A stretch of DNA of 64,000 bases from Terriglobia bacterium (GTDB taxonomy: Bacteria > Acidobacteriota > Terriglobia > Terriglobales > Acidobacteriaceae), in assembly GCA_032252755.1 (NCBI GenBank), contig JAVUPY010000093.1, positions 62,001 to 126,000 of the forward strand. The letters are read 5' to 3'. Made by a program: the position numbers and the translations under genes. Shown one piece after another: positions 60,690-64,000 of the stretch. Position 1 is the stretch's first letter; each line of letters starts with the position of its first letter. The notes under the pieces are model-generated. The model was not told the DNA's origin, ran no database searches, and was given only the letters and a program-made list of their open reading frames with translations.

Positions 60690-61610
60690 ATGAATCGGCT
60701 TCTGCTCACACGTTTGTTCCTGATTGTCTTTATCCTTGTCGCTTGCATTGCGTTCTCCCCCTATCTCCACGCCCAGGTCACCATCGCCCAGATCAGCGAT
60801 TCCCACATCGGTCTCGCTCGCGCTCCCGAAGGCGCGAACAATCTCCGCAAGGCCGTGCAGATGATCAACGAACGCCATCCCGATGTCGTGGTCGTTTCCG
60901 GCGACATCGGCGAGCGTCCCAGCGCCTGGGACGAGGCCCGCGACATCCTCAAGGGCCTGCACGCCAAGGTCTACTACATACCCGGCAACCACGACGTCCA
61001 CTCCAACGATGTCGACCGCTACCGCGACGTCTTCGGCCGGGACTACTACAAGTTCCAGGTCAAGTACGTCACCGTCTACATGCTCGATTCGCAGCTATGG
61101 GGCAACTGGGACAATTTCAACGCCCACACCGAGCCGTCGATGCCCCCAGAGACGAAAGCCGAAGGCGAGAAAGAGATCAACTGGCTGGAAAGTCAGGCCG
61201 GCGGTCAGGCTCAAAACGAGGAGCACGGGAAGAATAAGGGCAAGGACCACGACAAAAACAGTGATAATCGCGGCGCGAAGAACGGCGAGGTCGCCATCGC
61301 CGTCCAGCACGTTCCCGCCGAGCGCGACCACGGATTCCCCGACGATCCCAAGCCCTACTGGGTCGTGAACCAACCCTGGCGCAGCCGCGAAGAAGACGCC
61401 CTGAAGAAACTCGGCGTCCACGATGTTCTCGCCGGACACTGGCACATCGGAAAAGTCTTCAACGCCGGCGGCCTTACCTGGCACGTCGCCCCCGCCACCA
61501 GTTGGAGCCCCTTCGGCGGCAAACTCGGCTTCGCCATGAACACCGTTATGCCCGACGGCAAGGTGAAAACCGAGTACGTCTACCTCGATGGCACCACCGA
61601 AACACCGTAA
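60690..61610 (+). CDS. Secreted metallophosphoesterase
   Basis: A 306-aa calcineurin-like phosphoesterase behind a signal peptide (LLTRLFLIVFILVACIAFSP). Dinuclear metal ligands: Asp and His in AQISDSHIG, Asp in VVSGDIGERP, Asn-His in IPGNHDVH, and the His boxes AVQHVPAERDHG and LAGHWHIGK. A Lys/Asp/Asn-rich insert (about residues 175-205) is low complexity. Likely a periplasmic phosphodiesterase or phosphatase; substrate unknown. Lies between panB and panC. Confidence 0.88.
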   Translation: MNRLLLTRLFLIVFILVACIAFSPYLHAQVTIAQISDSHIGLARAPEGANNLRKAVQMINERHPDVVVVSGDIGERPSAWDEARDILKGLHAKVYYIPGNHDVHSNDVDRYRDVFGRDYYKFQVKYVTVYMLDSQLWGNWDNFNAHTEPSMPPETKAEGEKEINWLESQAGGQAQNEEHGKNKGKDHDKNSDNRGAKNGEVAIAVQHVPAERDHGFPDDPKPYWVVNQPWRSREEDALKKLGVHDVLAGHWHIGKVFNAGGLTWHVAPATSWSPFGGKLGFAMNTVMPDGKVKTEYVYLDGTTETP

Positions 61611-61626
61611 GTTGATGTGCAAAGTG

Positions 61627-61675
61627 CAAGGTTCAAGGTGCAAGATGTCTGCCTTTTCTTGTACCTTGAACCTTG
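61627..61675. repeat. 18-bp inverted repeat upstream of panC
   Basis: CAAGGTTCAAGGTGCAAG (61627-61644) and CTTGTACCTTGAACCTTG (61658-61675) pair with one mismatch. Related words (ACCTTGCACC, CCTTGAACCTTGC) reappear at 63956-63988. It could be a terminator-like or REP-type element; there is no T-run. Confidence 0.65.
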
Positions 61676-61736
61676 CGACTTGCACCTTCCGTTTTTCCCT
61701 TCGCGACTTCCGCGGCCTCTGCGTTAATCTTTCTCC

Positions 61737-62603
61737 ATGCGAGTTCTCTCCACCGTCGCCGAGATGCAGGCCGCTTGCCGCCAACTGCGTCAGTCCGGCA
61801 AATCTCTCGGCCTGGTGCCAACGATGGGCGCACTGCATCAGGGACATCTCTCGCTCATCCGCGCCGCCCGAGCTCACAATCAGACCGTCGCCGCATCGAT
61901 ATTCGTGAATCCGCTCCAGTTCGGTCCCAACGAGGACTTCTCCAAGTACCCGCGCACCTTCGACCGCGACCGCCAGTTGCTCGAGACCGAGAAAGTCGAC
62001 CTGCTCTTCGCACCGTCCGCCGAAGAGATGTATCCCAAGGGCGCATCGACGATCGTCTACGTCTCCGGCCTGAGCGAAAAGCTAGATGGCAAGTCGCGCC
62101 CCGGACACTTCCAGGGCGTCACCACCGTCGTCGCCAAGCTGTTCGAAATCGTCCGTCCCGACCGCGCCTACTTTGGCCAGAAGGACGCCGCGCAGGTTGC
62201 CGTGATCCGCAAGATGGTCGATGACCTCAACTTCGATCTTGAAATTGTGGTGTGTCCAATCGTGCGCGAGCAGGACGGCCTCGCCCTCTCCTCACGCAAT
62301 GCTTATCTCTCGCCCGAGCAGCGCAAGCAGGCGCTCGCGCTCTATCGCTCACTGACGCACGTCCAAACCTTCGCCGATCGCGGAGAACGCTCGTCGGCCG
62401 CGCTAATCGAAGCAGGGAAGCAGGTACTCGCCGATGAACCCGGCGTGAAACTTGATTACTTCGAACTCGTCGACTCCAACACCCTGGATCCGGTACCCGA
62501 CATTACGAACGGCGCGCTCGTCGCAGTCGCAGCATGGGTAGGCACAACGCGCCTCATCGACAACATTGTTCTCCACGGCCCCGGCCAGGCCCGCGATCAC
62601 TGA
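61737..62603 (+). CDS. panC: Pantothenate synthetase (PanC)
   Basis: A 288-aa ligase joining pantoate and beta-alanine with ATP. Motifs: TMGALHQGHLSLIRAAR (HIGH-like), FVNPLQFGPNEDF, the pantoate-binding YFGQKDAAQVAVIRKMV, and the KMSKS-equivalent LSSRNAYLS. Start ATG 61737 gives the standard N-terminus. Completes with panB the pathway in this region, although two unrelated secreted-protein genes and an inverted repeat separate them. Confidence 0.96.
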   Translation: MRVLSTVAEMQAACRQLRQSGKSLGLVPTMGALHQGHLSLIRAARAHNQTVAASIFVNPLQFGPNEDFSKYPRTFDRDRQLLETEKVDLLFAPSAEEMYPKGASTIVYVSGLSEKLDGKSRPGHFQGVTTVVAKLFEIVRPDRAYFGQKDAAQVAVIRKMVDDLNFDLEIVVCPIVREQDGLALSSRNAYLSPEQRKQALALYRSLTHVQTFADRGERSSAALIEAGKQVLADEPGVKLDYFELVDSNTLDPVPDITNGALVAVAAWVGTTRLIDNIVLHGPGQARDH

Positions 62604-62705
62604 CGGTTACTTCCGCCGAAGCCGCGATCACGTCAGTCCGAGCGCAGCCGCGCTGCCGTTGAGCAGCGAAGTCGAGGAACCTGCATTCTCCTTGCAACTT
62701 CCTGA

Positions 62706-63875
62706 CTAATCCGTCTTCTCTAACTGCTTCAGCTTCTGCTCGCAGCTCTGCTTGATCCCATCCCTCAACTGCTGTGGAGTCGTAGTATCCGTTTTCAGCA
62801 TCTCCAGCGCCTTCTTCACGTTCACTAGCGCCAGTTCGTTCTGCCCATCAGCAAGATAGGCATCCGAGAGGCTGTCGTAAACGTTCGTCGAGTTTGGATA
62901 GGCCTCAGCATTGAGCTTCAGGATTTCCACCGCGGCCTTCGTGTCGTTCGCCTGCAAGTGCTCATAGCCCATGAGGTTGACGCTCGCTTCCGGGAAGATC
63001 GTCGCCTTCGGATCGCTTTTCCGGGCCTCGGCCAGCATGGCGGAAACCTTCGCTACGCCGCCGGGTTCATCCAGCAAGCTGAGCACTTTCGCCTGTTTAG
63101 AGATCGCCGGCTTCTCTTTTGGAACCGGCGCCTGCCCCGGTGTCTTCAGCAGCGTAGTCACAAACCAGTCACGAATCACACCGACGAACTCCGGATGAAC
63201 CGGGAAGATTTCCGCCCCGTGTCCGCCATTCGGATAACGCACCAGCCTCTTGCCCTCATTCGGCGTCAGCTCGTACAGCCATTCCGTCTCCACTATCGTT
63301 TCCGGGAACTGATCGTCGTCTGCGTACCCGTAAAGCACGGGCATGTTGGATTTCCGGAGAAAGTCGCGTCCCGCAAGGTTCGTCGGGCCGGCCAGCAGCA
63401 CCATCGACTTCACCTCGGGGTGCCGCATCGCCGCCTTGATCGAGTTATCGACGCCGCAGCTCGCTCCCGCGAGTCCAATATCGCCCCGCTTCACCCCTGG
63501 CTGCGATACCACGTATTCGAATGCCGCATCAACATCCGCGGGCCACTTCTGCGCGGAGGCCTGCTTCTCCTGCTGCGTGAGCTGTGCGAACGGCTTACCT
63601 TCGCTCTCGCCGAAATTACGCAGATCGAACGTAAGAACATTAATTCCCGCCGCCGCGAGCTGCTCAGGGAGCGGGTCCCACACCTTGCGATCTCTATTGC
63701 ACTGGTGCAGCAACAGCACGCCCGGCCCAGGCTTCGCCGCCGCAAAGAACGTTGCTTTCAGTTTCGTCCCATCCGCGGAAGTCAGGTCGACCGCGCGCTG
63801 AGACTTAGTTGTTTGTGGAAACGTTGAAATCGCGAATAGGAGAAATGCAGAAATGCAGAACAGCCGACGAGTCAT
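62706..63875 (-). CDS. Secreted alpha/beta hydrolase (dienelactone hydrolase-like) with TPR tail
   Basis: A 389-aa exported protein. After a signal peptide (LFCISAFLLFAISTFPQ) comes a hydrolase domain with LLLHQCNRDRKVWDPL, nucleophile Ser in GLAGASCGVDNSI, an acidic residue near YGYADDDQFPE and His in YPNGGHGAEIF. The last ~110 residues form two TPR-like units (NLMGYEHLQANDTKAAVEIL; YDSLSDAYLADGQNELAL) for protein contact. ATG 63875 starts the signal peptide; upstream codons belong to a non-homologous leader. Substrate unknown. Confidence 0.83.
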   Translation of the reverse strand: MTRRLFCISAFLLFAISTFPQTTKSQRAVDLTSADGTKLKATFFAAAKPGPGVLLLHQCNRDRKVWDPLPEQLAAAGINVLTFDLRNFGESEGKPFAQLTQQEKQASAQKWPADVDAAFEYVVSQPGVKRGDIGLAGASCGVDNSIKAAMRHPEVKSMVLLAGPTNLAGRDFLRKSNMPVLYGYADDDQFPETIVETEWLYELTPNEGKRLVRYPNGGHGAEIFPVHPEFVGVIRDWFVTTLLKTPGQAPVPKEKPAISKQAKVLSLLDEPGGVAKVSAMLAEARKSDPKATIFPEASVNLMGYEHLQANDTKAAVEILKLNAEAYPNSTNVYDSLSDAYLADGQNELALVNVKKALEMLKTDTTTPQQLRDGIKQSCEQKLKQLEKTD

Positions 63876-64000
63876 AGGGTGCCTCCTCAACGGCGGCACC
63901 ATCATACACACGCTGAAGGCGAAAGGGGCAAGGAACAACATAAAACTTTCTCTTTCGCACCTTGCACCTTGGCCCTTGAACCTTGCGCATCGCTACGCCG

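Overview
The window reads as chromosomal DNA of an Acidobacteriota species, most likely from the Terriglobia/Koribacter branch. This is an inference from gene content: an Oar-type TonB-dependent receptor with an N-terminal carboxypeptidase-like domain, tandem Ig-repeat lipoproteins, a TolB/TPR signalling protein, a fused sigma factor/zinc-finger protein, and dense GC-rich coding on both strands. No rRNA or universal marker is present to confirm it.

Layout. 1-1.1 kb: a frame-shifted tyrosine-recombinase relic abuts a minus-strand tRNA cluster (two tRNA-Cys, one tRNA-Gly) that has a clear promoter. 1.2-4.9 kb: an ABC ATPase, a secreted protein, a lone receiver-domain response regulator and a PhzF-family enzyme. 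4978-5076: a selenocysteine tRNA. 5.05-17.6 kb: an integrative element inserted at the 3' end of that tRNA, bounded by an exact 24-bp direct repeat and with paired short repeats just inside both ends. Its cargo is an integrase/excisionase pair, an MT-A70 methyltransferase with a BglII-like restriction enzyme, a DGQHR-domain protein coupled to a four-helix membrane protein, a SWIM zinc finger joined to a RarA/MgsA-like C-terminal domain beside a DUF3800 protein, a possible PD-(D/E)XK protein, small regulators, a second recombinase and a replication-like winged-helix protein. This is the accessory, probably anti-phage, part of the window.

17.8-26.9 kb: a YciE/DUF892 protein, two large paralogous Ig-repeat lipoproteins, a TolB/TPR regulator and a sigma factor with a fused zinc-finger tail. 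27-33 kb: a complete RND efflux operon (TolC, membrane fusion protein, pump, DUF2892 protein) ending in a hairpin. 33.1-42.9 kb: a TetR regulator, a TonB-dependent receptor, then SDR reductase, KAS III-like protein, alpha/beta hydrolase, acyl-CoA ligase and thiolase: an acyl-chain uptake/processing cluster whose KAS III-like member has lost the usual His and Asn.

43-52.5 kb: a zinc-ribbon protein, a secreted GH2 beta-mannosidase divergent from a sugar:proton symporter, a nucleotidyltransferase-phosphohexomutase fusion, a CHAD-HD protein and a Nudix hydrolase. Together these suggest mannoside breakdown, sugar uptake, sugar-phosphate activation and polyphosphate/nucleotide metabolism. 52.6-64 kb: a probable cydA relic, a retropepsin-like protease behind a GEMM-like leader RNA, GNAT and NTF2-like proteins, a polysaccharide deacetylase, a deoxynucleoside kinase, a POTRA-only protein, panB and panC separated by two secreted-protein genes, and a secreted alpha/beta hydrolase with a TPR tail. 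Palindromic elements of two families are scattered through the core half, one of them inside the beta-mannosidase reading frame.
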